A stretch of 40,659 nt of DNA, taken from positions 1 through 40,659 of the IMG/VR virus record IMGVR_UViG_3300045453_000023; one strand, given 5' to 3'. Under the pieces are notes generated by a model, which saw only the letters and a list, made by a program, of their open reading frames with translations, did no database searches and was not told where the DNA came from. Positions 1 through 7,648 of this stretch are shown in pieces. Origin of the DNA: a virus. The number at the start of each line of letters is the position of its first letter. Within the stretch, counting starts at the first letter, position 1. The position numbers were made by a program, and so were the translations under genes.

Positions 1-181
1 CTATAGGGAGCACTTTCCGATAATCTGATCGGTCCGCTTTTGCAGGGCGGCCTGTAATGGCTTGACGGCGAGCCAGGCATACTTGGCCGTTTGGCTCAGG
101 CTGCGATGCCCCAGCTGGCTTTGTACGACACCCAGGTTTTCCCCCTGGTTCAGGAGATCGCTTGCCGTCGAGCGGCGCAGA
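1..181. repeat. Terminal direct repeat, left copy
   Basis: These bases recur at the right end of the window (40479-40659) with one substitution, G114 here and A40592 there. The repeat starts exactly at the integrase stop codon and covers its 3' end. In the gene the change is CTG to TTG, both Leu. The simplest reading is contig-end overlap of a circular genome from a mixed population. A tandem prophage or a duplicated gene end would look the same from this window alone. Confidence 0.95.
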
Positions 182-864
182 TCATTCAGCCACAGGTGGG
201 GAAGCCCGGCCTTGGCGCGCAGGCCTTCCCACATCTTTTGAGCCGAAGTCCGGCACCAGGGCCTATCGGGCGTTTCGCCCCAGAAAAGCCAGCGGGCCTC
301 TGGTGGGTTCGCGCGCAACAGGAGCCGCCACAGCGGCACCAATTCCTCGGGCAGCGGCACGAAATGCGGTTTGCGAGGTTTGGTGGTCGGTTTGAGCCAA
401 CCGGGGATCTCGCGATCGAGCAAGGCGTGCTCCGGCTTGGCGAGCCGCACTTCGCCGGGCCGCGACCCGAGCAGATAGAGCGACCAAAAATACACGCGGT
501 GTTTCAGGCGCAAGTCTTCCAGCAGCGGAACGAGGCGCGCCCATTCTTCCGGGCTCGTCGTGGTCGAGCGCGGATGTTCCGGCTGCTTCGCGATCCCCGC
601 CGTGGGATCGAGGCCATTCGTGAGCCCCATCCCTGCCGCCCAGTTGAAGGCAGCCCGCAGATGGCCGAGCGCTTTGTTGGCGTGACCTGGCCGATCCGCC
701 AGTGACGTCCACCACTCCAACAGTGCGATCTTTGGCAGCGCGTCGACGGGCAGGGCGGCGATCGGCGGGAACACCTGGCGGACCAGGCGCGCATAGTAGG
801 GTGCCGAGGGTTTCCCGTGCAGATGATGTGTGTGATAGAGCGCAAGCAGTTCGCCGACGGTCAT
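1..864 (-). CDS. int: Tyrosine recombinase (phage integrase)
   Basis: Site-specific recombinase expected to insert the phage at the host tRNA-Pro. The 287-residue protein has an N-terminal SAM-like DNA-binding half (about 1-90) and a C-terminal catalytic half. Visible active-site residues are R135 (LGSRPGEV), a Lys near 162-165, R230 in LNDLRRS, H253 in LGHRS and the nucleophile Y262 in AKYAWL. The box II residue that is usually His is Asn (N227), a tolerated variation. The start is the ATG opening MTVGELLALYH; no good upstream alternative is seen. The gene points away from the attP-like tRNA fragment, as is usual. On the circular map the barrel gene at 39759-40397 lies directly downstream on the same strand. 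The last 181 bases (C-terminal about 59 residues) recur at the other end of the window. Confidence 0.95.
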   Translation of the reverse strand: MTVGELLALYHTHHLHGKPSAPYYARLVRQVFPPIAALPVDALPKIALLEWWTSLADRPGHANKALGHLRAAFNWAAGMGLTNGLDPTAGIAKQPEHPRSTTTSPEEWARLVPLLEDLRLKHRVYFWSLYLLGSRPGEVRLAKPEHALLDREIPGWLKPTTKPRKPHFVPLPEELVPLWRLLLRANPPEARWLFWGETPDRPWCRTSAQKMWEGLRAKAGLPHLWLNDLRRSTASDLLNQGENLGVVQSQLGHRSLSQTAKYAWLAVKPLQAALQKRTDQIIGKCSL

Positions 865-1004
865 GGTCGTGGGCCCTCCATGGCAATATGACTGCGCCCA
901 CCGTACGGCCCTGTCGAACGGCTTGGCTATAACGCGAAATGAGGGGTTGCTACGCTTTCGAATAAGTCCAACGCTAGTAAGATGAAGTAGCTAGGTGATA
1001 ACCC

Positions 1005-1052
<48 letters not shown>

Positions 1053-1143
1053 TCTTCTCGCCGGTTCGAGTCCTCCGTGCCATCTCATCCCTCCCGTGAT
1101 GCATTCCTTGTCAGCTGTCTACGCCCCGTACAATCTCCCCACG

Positions 1144-1350
1144 TCAGGCTTTTCCTGGGGCATCCTGAGTGGGCAGGTAAGGCTTGGTGTCTTTCCACAG
1201 TCCGAACTGACTTGCGAGTTGGTACCGGAGTTGGCTGGACACCGACCAGCCTGATTTCTTCGCCGCTGCCTTGATCGCCGCTTCCAGCAGCTCGTCGCAG
1301 TAGAAATGCATCATCTTTTTCCGCCTCGTTGATCGCGCCATGATTTGCAT
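1144..1350 (-). CDS. Small basic protein, ribbon-helix-helix-like; candidate switch regulator
   Basis: A 68-residue basic protein. After a short N-terminal arm (ARSTRRKKMMHFYCDE) it shows a helix-turn-helix-like stretch, LLEAAIKAAAKKSGWSVSSQ, of the size and spacing found in Arc/MetJ (ribbon-helix-helix) repressors. The ATG at 1350 is chosen because AAGGAGGTGA sits five bases upstream; a GTG two codons earlier would overlap that ribosome site. It diverges from another small RHH-like gene at 1496 across a shared control region with matching promoters, so it is a candidate for one half of the lysis-lysogeny switch. The DNA-binding role is inferred from size, charge and position. Confidence 0.6.
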   Translation of the reverse strand: MQIMARSTRRKKMMHFYCDELLEAAIKAAAKKSGWSVSSQLRYQLASQFGLWKDTKPYLPTQDAPGKA

Positions 1351-1402
1351 TGTCACCTCCTTTCCGACCTAGTGGCTTCCCCATTCGTATCGGCCGGCAG
1401 TA

Positions 1403-1470
1403 ACCGTATCACTAACTTTAATTGGGTGTCAATTTTTACGCTTGACAATGTATCTAAAGTTAGATACAAC
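1403..1470. promoter_or_regulatory. Divergent promoters with palindromic operator
   Basis: On the plus strand, TTGACA (1442-1447) is followed after 17 bases by TACAAC (1465-1470). Between them lies the perfect palindrome TATCTAAAGTTAGATA (1451-1466). On the minus strand, TTGACA occupies 1432-1427 with a weak -10 near 1409-1403. Its spacer region carries TAACTTTA (1412-1419 on the plus strand), the reverse complement of the operator centre. Two divergent promoters sharing an operator core is the architecture of a repressor/anti-repressor switch. The adjacent genes on both sides are small RHH-like proteins. Confidence 0.7.
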
Positions 1471-1495
1471 GTCGCTACTTCTTCCGAGGGGGTCC

Positions 1496-1669
1496 ATGAA
1501 AAAGCCCAACCTGAGCTTCCCAATCGATCGCAAGCTGCTCCTAGCAATTGACCGCGATAAGCAAAGACTGAAGCTGTCGCGAGCCGATGTCGTGCGTCAG
1601 ATTCTCTATAAGCACTACGGCTGGGTAGACGAGGCAGTCAGTGTTCTTACGACGAAGGGCGCGGCATGA
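1496..1669 (+). CDS. Ribbon-helix-helix (CopG/Arc-like) DNA-binding protein
   Basis: A 57-residue protein with clear RHH layout: beta strand PNLSFPIDRKLL, helix LLAIDRDKQRLKL, turn SRADV, helix VRQILYKHYGWVDEAV. The ATG at 1496 is chosen over an earlier in-frame ATG near 1442 because GAGGGGG precedes it and because the earlier start would overlap the promoter. It is the first gene of the rightward early operon and overlaps the next gene by ATGA. The palindrome TATCTAAAGTTAGATA inside its own promoter suggests autoregulation (inference). It is likely the Cro- or repressor-like half of the switch opposite the gene at 1144-1350. Confidence 0.75.
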   Translation: MKKPNLSFPIDRKLLLAIDRDKQRLKLSRADVVRQILYKHYGWVDEAVSVLTTKGAA

Positions 1670-1848
1670 GTCGCGACGACGCGCCTCCGAAAGGTGGTGG
1701 GGCGATGAAACCAGTGACGTACGAGCAGCTCACGGGACTAGCGGAGGAGCAGATCACGCGTTATGCGGCCGAGGCGGCGGCGAAGTGCGAATCTGCTGAC
1801 GCGGTGTATCTGCTCCGCGGGTATGCCGTTGGCGCCTTTTTGCTGTGA
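1666..1848 (+). CDS. Hypothetical early protein ending at an in-frame TGA
   Basis: A 60-residue protein, MSRDDAPPKGG to GYAVGAFLL, overlapping the RHH gene by four bases. I recognise no family. The reading frame after the TGA at 1846-1848 stays open for another 40 codons to a TGA at 1969-1971. That downstream part looks coding (VLDPDNWDRRAQDEQRLDAL). The original gene may therefore have been about 101 residues and now carry a nonsense codon, or the two halves may be separate small genes. An ATG at 1968 would start a further 20-residue Arg-rich ORF ending at 2030. No ribosome site is obvious for the second half. Confidence 0.5.
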   Translation: MSRDDAPPKGGGAMKPVTYEQLTGLAEEQITRYAAEAAAKCESADAVYLLRGYAVGAFLL

Positions 1849-2072
1849 GCCCGCGTCTCCGGCGCGCTGTGTGTGCTCGATCCGGACAATTGGGACCGCC
1901 GGGCTCAGGATGAGCAGCGCCTCGATGCGCTGGTCAAATCGATTACGCCGGTGCGCGAGAGGGTCGCATGACCGGCCTCGAGCGGCTGCAGGCGCGGCAG
2001 CGGGAGGCGCGGCGGGCCCGGCGCCGGTGACGTCGACGGCGGACCCATAAAAAAATTTGGCCTGGAGGGCCT

Positions 2073-2381
2073 ATGGAAACCCCTAGTTTTGAGCATGAGG
2101 GACCCCAGTCGATGGTGGAGCCGGCTGCGCGGCGCCGGATCCGCGCGGGGGATTGTCTCTACGCGCTGTACACAGATTTGCAATCGCAGGCGCGGGGGCT
2201 TCCGCCCTGGGATGCGGCTGCGCGGGAGCGCTGGCTCGACTCCTGCGCCGGGCTGCTCGCGGCGGTGCCGGATGCCGCGCAGCGGGCGAGCTGGGCCTAT
2301 TGGCTCGCCTCGGCGCTGCGCGGGTTCGGCCCGCCGATCTGTGTGCTGGCCGGCCATCTGCTCGCGCGGGCGTCGAGATAA
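2073..2381 (+). CDS. Hypothetical early protein
   Basis: A 102-residue protein with a good ribosome site (CTGGAGG) before the ATG. It is rich in Ala, Arg and Trp, with amphipathic helical stretches such as AARERWLDSCAGLLAAV and RASWAYWLASALRG. There is no signal peptide and no recognised domain. It lies in the early operon after a 224-base stretch (1849-2072) that holds only the remnant described for the preceding gene and a tiny Arg-rich ORF. Function unknown. Confidence 0.6.
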   Translation: METPSFEHEGPQSMVEPAARRRIRAGDCLYALYTDLQSQARGLPPWDAAARERWLDSCAGLLAAVPDAAQRASWAYWLASALRGFGPPICVLAGHLLARASR

Positions 2382-2432
2382 GACGGTCTGTCTGGTTGTC
2401 GCCCGGTCTGTGCGGTCTATCCGGTTCATCGG

Positions 2433-2468
2433 ACGAGACAGACGAGAGAGACGAGACAGACGAGAGAG
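2433..2468 (+). repeat. GA-rich tandem repeat between genes
   Basis: The 18-base unit ACGAGACAGACGAGAGAG occurs twice back to back and is followed by ACCAG. Upstream, GGTCTGTCTGGT (2385-2396) is the exact reverse complement of ACCAGACAGACC found at 21909-21920 inside the tail-chaperone gene. The repeat fills the junction before the gene at 2492. Confidence 0.85.
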
Positions 2469-2491
2469 ACCAGCTCAACCAGGAGGGACCT

Positions 2492-2779
2492 ATGGCGATC
2501 ACGATGCAGCGACAGCCGGTGCAGCATGTGCGGGAGGAGATGCGCGGACACCGAGAGGCCATTCACGCGTCGGCGAAGCAGCCGCTGCATCCGGGTGTGA
2601 CGCGGCGGGAGCTCGGCCCGGCCTATCGGATGGATGAGCGCGAGCTGCTCGCGCGCGGGGTGTGTCACGCGCTCGCGGACCAGACGGAGCGCGGCGAGCG
2701 CTGGGCGCATCGGCTGTTGATCGGCTGCGGGCTGGTGGTGATCGGCTACACGGTCGCCAAAGCGCTGGGATGGTGGTGA
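2492..2779 (+). CDS. Small protein with C-terminal membrane anchor
   Basis: A 95-residue protein. The soluble N-terminal part (MAITMQRQPVQHVREEMRG onward) is followed by one hydrophobic segment near the C-terminus, LLIGCGLVVIGYTVAKALGW, giving a tail-anchored inner-membrane topology. The ATG has a strong ribosome site (AGGAGGG). The stop overlaps the next start (TGATG). It begins a run of three small membrane proteins among four genes. I cannot assign a function; phage early membrane miniproteins often act in exclusion or host takeover, but nothing here shows that. Confidence 0.65.
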   Translation: MAITMQRQPVQHVREEMRGHREAIHASAKQPLHPGVTRRELGPAYRMDERELLARGVCHALADQTERGERWAHRLLIGCGLVVIGYTVAKALGWW

Positions 2780-2988
2780 TGCGCATCGGCTTTTCTTTCC
2801 CCGCGTTCGTGGCGGCCCTGATGGGGACGAGGGCGACGCAGAATCGTGCGCGATTGTACGTCGCGCCGGACAAAAGCAAGCTGCGGCTCGGCGGCCAGTC
2901 GCGTCCTCGCGGCTGGAAGGACAAACGAAAACGGCTTCGCAAAATCGCCCGGCTGGCTCGCCGGGTCAACCGGCGGAGGGCGGCATGA
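2779..2988 (+). CDS. Small, strongly basic protein
   Basis: A 69-residue protein, MRIGFSFPAFVAALMG then a highly basic tail (KDKRKRLRKIARLARRVNRR). It may bind nucleic acid or sit at the membrane through its first 15 residues. The start is fixed by the TGATG overlap with the gene before, and the end overlaps the next gene by ATGA. Family unknown. Confidence 0.55.
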   Translation: MRIGFSFPAFVAALMGTRATQNRARLYVAPDKSKLRLGGQSRPRGWKDKRKRLRKIARLARRVNRRRAA

Positions 2989-3200
2989 CGCCGGCGGCGG
3001 TCGATCTCGTCGTCACCTGCGCGGTGATGTTCGCCTGCGGGGTCTGGCTCGGCTACGTCCTCGGCAAGTGGCGTGAATGGGCTCGCACGCGCCGGGCGCT
3101 CCGGGGGTTTCTCTGCAGCAAGCACGTGCAGCAGAAGTACACGCTCCAGGAGCGCAATGCCGTCTTGGCCGTGATTCAGCACGTGCGGGAGTCGACGTGA
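2985..3200 (+). CDS. Small single-pass membrane protein
   Basis: A 71-residue protein with an N-terminal transmembrane segment (VDLVVTCAVMFACGVWLGYV) and a basic cytoplasmic-type tail (GKWREWARTRRALRG), ending in a helical stretch. It is coupled by ATGA to the gene before and by GTGATG to the one after. Function unknown; topology is read from the sequence. Confidence 0.6.
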   Translation: MTPAAVDLVVTCAVMFACGVWLGYVLGKWREWARTRRALRGFLCSKHVQQKYTLQERNAVLAVIQHVREST

Positions 3201-3346
3201 TGGCCTGCTTCGTCGCCACGCTGCTCGCGGCGCCGTGGTACGTCTGGGGCGTGGTCTGCGCGCTGGTCGGGCTGGCGGTGTTCGTGCTGTTTTCGGCGGG
3301 CTATTTCTTCGGGGTGGATCGGTGGGCGGCGCGGAGGCGGTCATGA
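3200..3346 (+). CDS. Very small membrane protein
   Basis: A 48-residue protein with one long hydrophobic stretch (WYVWGVVCALVGLAVFVLFS) followed by YFFGVDRWAARRRS, so the positively charged end is probably cytoplasmic. It overlaps the previous gene by one base and the next by four. It is too small to classify. Confidence 0.55.
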   Translation: MACFVATLLAAPWYVWGVVCALVGLAVFVLFSAGYFFGVDRWAARRRS

Positions 3347-3708
3347 GTTGTGACTGTCACCGGCGGCTCGGGCCGGTGACACCGAAAGTCGATGAGGCCG
3401 AGCTGCAGCAAATTATCAACGACGTCAAAGAAAGGTGGGCAGCGATGAGTGCACCAGTTCTGCGAATGAAGATGTCGGTCGGGTCGGTGAAGAAGGTGAG
3501 TGATGGTCAGGGGAATATTGTCTCTGAAGAAGTGCAGCTGAGCGCGGTCTACAGCAGCGACCCAGCTTCAGCGAATGCCCAGTGGTCGAAGTGGACGCCC
3601 TGCGCGAGCCTCAACATGCAGATCAATAACCCGGACGCCTTCGGCCGCGTGTTGCCCGGGCAATTCGTCTTCGTCGATCTCACCATCACCGACAAGGACA
3701 GCCTGTAG
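3343..3708 (+). CDS. Conserved-looking early protein, unknown
   Basis: A 121-residue protein from the ATG at 3343, which overlaps the gene before by ATGA. An in-frame ATG at 3445, preceded by AAAGGTGG, would give an 86-residue protein, MSAPVLRMKMSVGSVKK to VFVDLTITDKDSL. The second half is beta-rich and well formed, and the Cys-bearing first 35 residues (MSCDCHRRLG) look different, so the shorter form may be the main product. No known family recognised. Confidence 0.6.
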   Translation: MSCDCHRRLGPVTPKVDEAELQQIINDVKERWAAMSAPVLRMKMSVGSVKKVSDGQGNIVSEEVQLSAVYSSDPASANAQWSKWTPCASLNMQINNPDAFGRVLPGQFVFVDLTITDKDSL

Positions 3709-3711
3709 ATC

Positions 3712-3945
3712 ATGAACGTGTACCGCCGTGAAGATCCGGCCTCTGTCGTGTCGCTGATGAGGCTGGCCGCCGAAAGCGGATTCTACACCGGCCGGCTTCA
3801 CACCCCGGCGGCGCGATTCTATTTCGATCTGTGCACATCACTCGGCGAAGTGTATTCGCGAGAGCTCACAGAAGCTGGTTGGAAGTCGTTCTCGGAAATT
3901 CATGGCGAAGGGGTGGCGGAGTTTTCAATGGGGGATCCGTCATGA
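3712..3945 (+). CDS. Hypothetical early protein
   Basis: A 77-residue soluble protein, MNVYRREDPASVVSLMRLA to FSMGDPS. It is mixed helical, with no Cys cluster or membrane segment, and is coupled by ATGA to the next gene. Family not recognised. Confidence 0.55.
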   Translation: MNVYRREDPASVVSLMRLAAESGFYTGRLHTPAARFYFDLCTSLGEVYSRELTEAGWKSFSEIHGEGVAEFSMGDPS

Positions 3946-4163
3946 GGGCGTGTCGGGACTGCGGAGGCTTGGTGAGTCGTCTGCGGGTGCGGCGGTGCCG
4001 GCGATGTCATGCCACATGGAAGTCCCGCCGGTGGCGGGCGGCGCGCCAGGCGCGGGCGACGTTCGGCGGGGTGCGCACGCATCGGGTGCAGGCGCTGGCG
4101 GATCGGATGCTGCCGCGCGTCTCACGCCTCACGCCTCACGCATTACGGGACGTCCATGGCTGA
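3942..4163 (+). CDS. Zinc-ribbon miniprotein, C-terminus formed by repeat DNA
   Basis: A 73-residue Arg-rich protein with CRDC near the N-terminus and CRRC about 14 residues later, the four-Cys pattern of a zinc ribbon. Its last residues (RLTPHALRD) are translated from a heptamer repeat at 4118-4145 and overlap the next gene, so the original stop has probably been lost to repeat insertion. One of about ten small Cys-pair proteins in this genome. Confidence 0.55.
   Translation: MRACRDCGGLVSRLRVRRCRRCHATWKSRRWRAARQARATFGGVRTHRVQALADRMLPRVSRLTPHALRDVHG
4118..4145 (+). repeat. Heptamer tandem repeat (CGCNTYA family)
   Basis: Four 7-base units, CGTCTCA, CGCCTCA, CGCCTCA and CGCATTA, followed by CGG, just before the start of the next gene. 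The same family, including a CGCATTA unit and a trailing CGG, occurs at 20833-20867. A reverse-strand version lies at 21829-21850. It looks like an intergenic simple repeat placed at gene junctions. Confidence 0.8.
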
Positions 4164-4518
4164 CATCCTCCGCGTCTACATTGCCGGACCGTACTCGCAC
4201 GGTGACCAGGCCGACAATGTCCGCACGGCGGGCCTCGCGGCGCTGGCCGTGATGAAGGCCGGGCACGCGCCGTTTTGTCCCCACCTGTTTCACTTCCTCC
4301 ATTTCCTGGAGCCGCATAGCTACGTGGAATGGTGCGCGCTCGATCTGCACTGGCTCAGGGCCTGCCATGTGGTGCTGCGGCTGCCGGGCCATTCGCCGGG
4401 GAGCGACCGCGAAGTGGACGCCGCCAAGCAGCTCGGCCTGCCGGTGTATTACACGCTGGCGGCGTGTCTGGAGGAGTTGCCGAAGGTGGAAAGGGTAGCG
4501 GTGTCGTATGGCGTTTAA
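4156..4518 (+). CDS. Nucleoside 2-deoxyribosyltransferase-like protein
   Basis: A 120-residue protein. The N-terminal strand and loop RVYIAGPYSHGDQADN match the nucleoside 2-deoxyribosyltransferase fold (RxYIAGPY), and later parts (VVLRLPGHSPGSDREVDAAK, LGLPVYY) fit the nucleotide-sugar pocket of the DUF4406 branch. Such proteins handle nucleosides or nucleotide bases; the substrate cannot be read here. The ATG at 4156 is chosen because the family begins at MADILRVYIAG; upstream in-frame sequence is repeat DNA. It overlaps the MazG-like gene, suggesting a nucleotide-pool unit together with that gene. Confidence 0.8.
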   Translation: MADILRVYIAGPYSHGDQADNVRTAGLAALAVMKAGHAPFCPHLFHFLHFLEPHSYVEWCALDLHWLRACHVVLRLPGHSPGSDREVDAAKQLGLPVYYTLAACLEELPKVERVAVSYGV

Positions 4519-4861
4519 TCGATTGACCCCAGCGCAGGCGGAGCGGCTGGCGCTGTTGTGTGAAGAGCTCGGCGAGGCCATCCAGGCCATCGGCAAAGTT
4601 CAGCGGCATGGCTACTGCTCGTATCACCCCGATCGCTTCGGAGGACCCGATAACCGCGGGCACCTCATGAAAGAGTTGGGGGATGTGCAGTTCGCCGTGG
4701 AGCTGCTGTGCGCGACGGCCGATCTTGATGAAGCGCAGATTTTGGAGATGAGAACGAAGAAGGCCAATCAGGTCTGGAAGTATCTCCACCACCAGGGCAA
4801 GGGCAAACGTCTGCATGCCGCCCGCTGGCCGCATACGCGACTGGAAGGAGAGACATCATGA
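4508..4861 (+). CDS. MazG-like nucleotide pyrophosphohydrolase
   Basis: A 117-residue all-helical protein with the MazG-type metal motif: E19, E20 and E23 in LCEELGEAI, then E56 and D59 in MKELGDVQFAVE. This is the ExxE...ExxD arrangement that binds Mg2+. Members hydrolyse NTPs or dNTPs to the monophosphate and pyrophosphate, and phage versions may alter alarmone or nucleotide pools. The length fits a single-domain MazG-like protein. It sits between the deoxyribosyltransferase-like gene and the methyltransferase, in keeping with nucleotide metabolism or DNA modification. Confidence 0.85.
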   Translation: MAFNRLTPAQAERLALLCEELGEAIQAIGKVQRHGYCSYHPDRFGGPDNRGHLMKELGDVQFAVELLCATADLDEAQILEMRTKKANQVWKYLHHQGKGKRLHAARWPHTRLEGETS

Positions 4862-5055
4862 GCGTCGCGGTGGAACAACTGGGCCGGGAGCTGGCGCGGC
4901 AGATTCACATGCTGGCCGCGCTGAAGGAAGAGCGGAAGGAGTCGATGAAGGGCTTTCAGATGCGCGAGCAGGCGATTCTCAAAGAGATCCACCGCCTCGC
5001 GCTCGACGTGCGCACGGGCCAGAGCAGCCTGTATCCGGAGGGGCAGGAGCGGTGA
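4858..5055 (+). CDS. Small coiled-coil protein
   Basis: A 65-residue, mostly helical protein (MSVAVEQLGRELARQIHML, then ALKEERKESMKGFQ) with heptad-like Leu spacing and no Cys or membrane segment. It is coupled by ATGA to the MazG-like gene and by GTGA to the methyltransferase. Function unknown; such short helical proteins often precede phage methyltransferase or nuclease genes. Confidence 0.55.
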   Translation: MSVAVEQLGRELARQIHMLAALKEERKESMKGFQMREQAILKEIHRLALDVRTGQSSLYPEGQER

Positions 5056-6338
5056 CGCGGAACGAACTCCTCATTGATAGTTTTGCCGGCGGCGGTGGGG
5101 CCTCTTTGGGGATCACCTGGGCGCTCGGCCGGCATCCGGATGTCGCGATCAACCACGATGCGGCGGCGATCACGATGCACAAGGCGAATCACCCGACCAC
5201 GAAACACTATACCGAAGATGTGTGGAAACTTTCGCCGCGTGATGTGACCAAGGGCAAGCCGGTCGGCCTGCTCTGGGCGAGTCCAGACTGTAAGCACTTC
5301 TCGCGGGCCAAAGGCTCCCAGCCGGTCGAAAAGAAGATTCGCAGTCTCGCCTGGGTCGTCGTGAAGTGGGCGGTGGAATCGGCGCCGCGGCTCATCGTGC
5401 TGGAGAACGTGCGGGAGTTCGAAGAATGGGGGCCGTTGGTTCCGCGCTGGGTCTGTCGGGACTGCGGCTGGAAAGGGACCGAAGGCCAGGCGACATTGGA
5501 ACGCCGGCGCCGGACCTGTCCCCACTGTGATGCCCTCGCGCTCACGAAAACGTCTGAGCTCATGCCTGACCCGGATCGCAAGGGGCTCACGTTCAAGCGC
5601 TTCACCGGCCGACTGCGGAACCTGGGCTACGAGATCCAGTGGCGGGTCTTGAATGCCGCCGACTACGGCGCGCCCACGCATCGGCGGCGGCTGTTTTTAA
5701 TTGCGCGCCGGGACGGGGCGCCGATCGTGTGGCCGGCGCCGACACACGCGCACCCCAAGAAAGCGAAGGCCGCTGGGCTTCTCCCGTGGCATACCGCCGC
5801 CGAGTGTATCGACTGGACGCTGCCGTGTCCGTCGATCTTCGAACGCAAGCGCCCGTTGGTGCCGGCGACGATGCGCCGCATCGCGATGGGGATCAAGCGG
5901 TACGTCCTCGACAACCCCAAACCGTTCATCGTGGACATGCAGCGAGAGAACCGCGCCAAGGACGTTGACGAGCCGATGGGAACCGCGACGACGCAGCATA
6001 ACCGGTTCAATCTCGTCACCCCCTGCATGGTCCGGTGCAACCACGGCGGCGAGCACTTCCGAGGCCAAGGCACCCCCGAGCCGATGTGTACGCTCACGCC
6101 GTCGCGAGACGCGCATGGGGTTATAGCTCCCACCCTGGCGACGTGCGAGGCCTGCATCATGGTGATGCCGTGCGGCTTGTCGGCTGGGCTCGAGACGGGC
6201 TGGGCGATCGGTGCGGGCAAGCGCGTGGCGGTGTATCTACCGGAGCTTCGCGAGCCCGATCTCATGGTGAAGATGGCGCATCTCGTCACGGACAACTGGT
6301 GCGACATCCTGGACTGGATAGGCGCGCGCTATGGATGA
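5052..6338 (+). CDS. DNA cytosine-C5 methyltransferase with deoxyribosyltransferase-like C-terminus
   Basis: A 428-residue protein. Methyltransferase motifs in order: motif I DSFAGGGGAS (9-18, S-adenosylmethionine binding), the catalytic loop SPDCKHFS with C80, motif VI LENV (117-120), a zinc ribbon insert (CRDC 135-138, CPHC 156-159) and motif VIII-like YGAPTHRRRLF (205-215). After two EP-containing segments (DVDEPMGTAT, TPEPMCTLT) the expected motif IX-X end (GN-V-P) is missing. From about residue 364 the sequence reads CEACIMVMPCGLSAGLETGW, AIGAGKRVAVYLPEL, EPDLMVKMAH, which matches the C-terminal part of nucleoside-deoxyribosyltransferase-like phage proteins. It appears to be a fusion or deletion chimera that may be inactive. 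The GTG start overlaps the previous stop (GTGA). Confidence 0.85.
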   Translation: MTRNELLIDSFAGGGGASLGITWALGRHPDVAINHDAAAITMHKANHPTTKHYTEDVWKLSPRDVTKGKPVGLLWASPDCKHFSRAKGSQPVEKKIRSLAWVVVKWAVESAPRLIVLENVREFEEWGPLVPRWVCRDCGWKGTEGQATLERRRRTCPHCDALALTKTSELMPDPDRKGLTFKRFTGRLRNLGYEIQWRVLNAADYGAPTHRRRLFLIARRDGAPIVWPAPTHAHPKKAKAAGLLPWHTAAECIDWTLPCPSIFERKRPLVPATMRRIAMGIKRYVLDNPKPFIVDMQRENRAKDVDEPMGTATTQHNRFNLVTPCMVRCNHGGEHFRGQGTPEPMCTLTPSRDAHGVIAPTLATCEACIMVMPCGLSAGLETGWAIGAGKRVAVYLPELREPDLMVKMAHLVTDNWCDILDWIGARYG

Positions 6339-6498
6339 CATCGACATCGACGCCGCGGACGTGATCTGGGCCGAGCAGCTCCTGGCCGGCGGGGAGCCGG
6401 TCTGCCGCGTCTGCGGCTGTACCGATGAGCGGGCCTGCGACGGCGGCTGCATCTGGGCCGAGGCGGATCTGTGCTCTCGGTGCGCGAGGGCGGCATGA
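6331..6498 (+). CDS. Cys-rich zinc-binding phage miniprotein
   Basis: A 55-residue acidic protein with the pattern CRVCGCTDERACDGGCIWAE then DLCSRC: seven Cys residues in four clusters. This ACxGGCxW..DLCSxC signature is common in small phage proteins of unknown function and should bind zinc. The start at 6331 overlaps the methyltransferase end by eight bases, and the stop overlaps the next start by ATGA. Confidence 0.75.
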   Translation: MDDIDIDAADVIWAEQLLAGGEPVCRVCGCTDERACDGGCIWAEADLCSRCARAA

Positions 6499-6644
6499 CG
6501 CTGCTGTGCTGGCTTGGCCTCCACAACTGGGAGCCGATCCTGCGCGGGTATTTCGAAGATGCGGCCTACTGGCTCACGCATGGCGAGCTGCCACGCGACG
6601 AAGCGGTCTGTCTGCGGTGCGGGAAACGTCGGTTTTTTGATTAG
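6495..6644 (+). CDS. Small Cys-pair protein
   Basis: A 49-residue protein, MTLLCWLGLHNWEPILRG onward, ending CLRCGKRRFFD. The opening L-HxW and the closing CxRCG resemble the small phage zinc fingers that combine His and Cys ligands. It is coupled to the preceding Cys-rich gene. Function unknown. Confidence 0.65.
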   Translation: MTLLCWLGLHNWEPILRGYFEDAAYWLTHGELPRDEAVCLRCGKRRFFD

Positions 6645-6661
6645 CACGAGGTTGTTGCACG

Positions 6662-7647
<986 letters not shown>

Positions 7648-7648
<1 letters not shown>

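Noticed and set aside
91-705. Plus-strand frame opposite the integrase
   Set aside because: The minus strand encodes all tyrosine recombinase residues; the plus frame has no recognisable features.
1060-1083. Second T-arm-like sequence (GGTTCGAGTCC followed by GTGCCA) just after the attP fragment
   Set aside because: The flanking stem does not pair (two mismatches in five) and no other tRNA part is present; chance or a decayed remnant.
1131-1165. CCCCA/TGGGG inverted repeat near the end of the leftward RHH-like gene as a terminator
   Set aside because: Short stem with a long loop, inside coding sequence; too weak to call.
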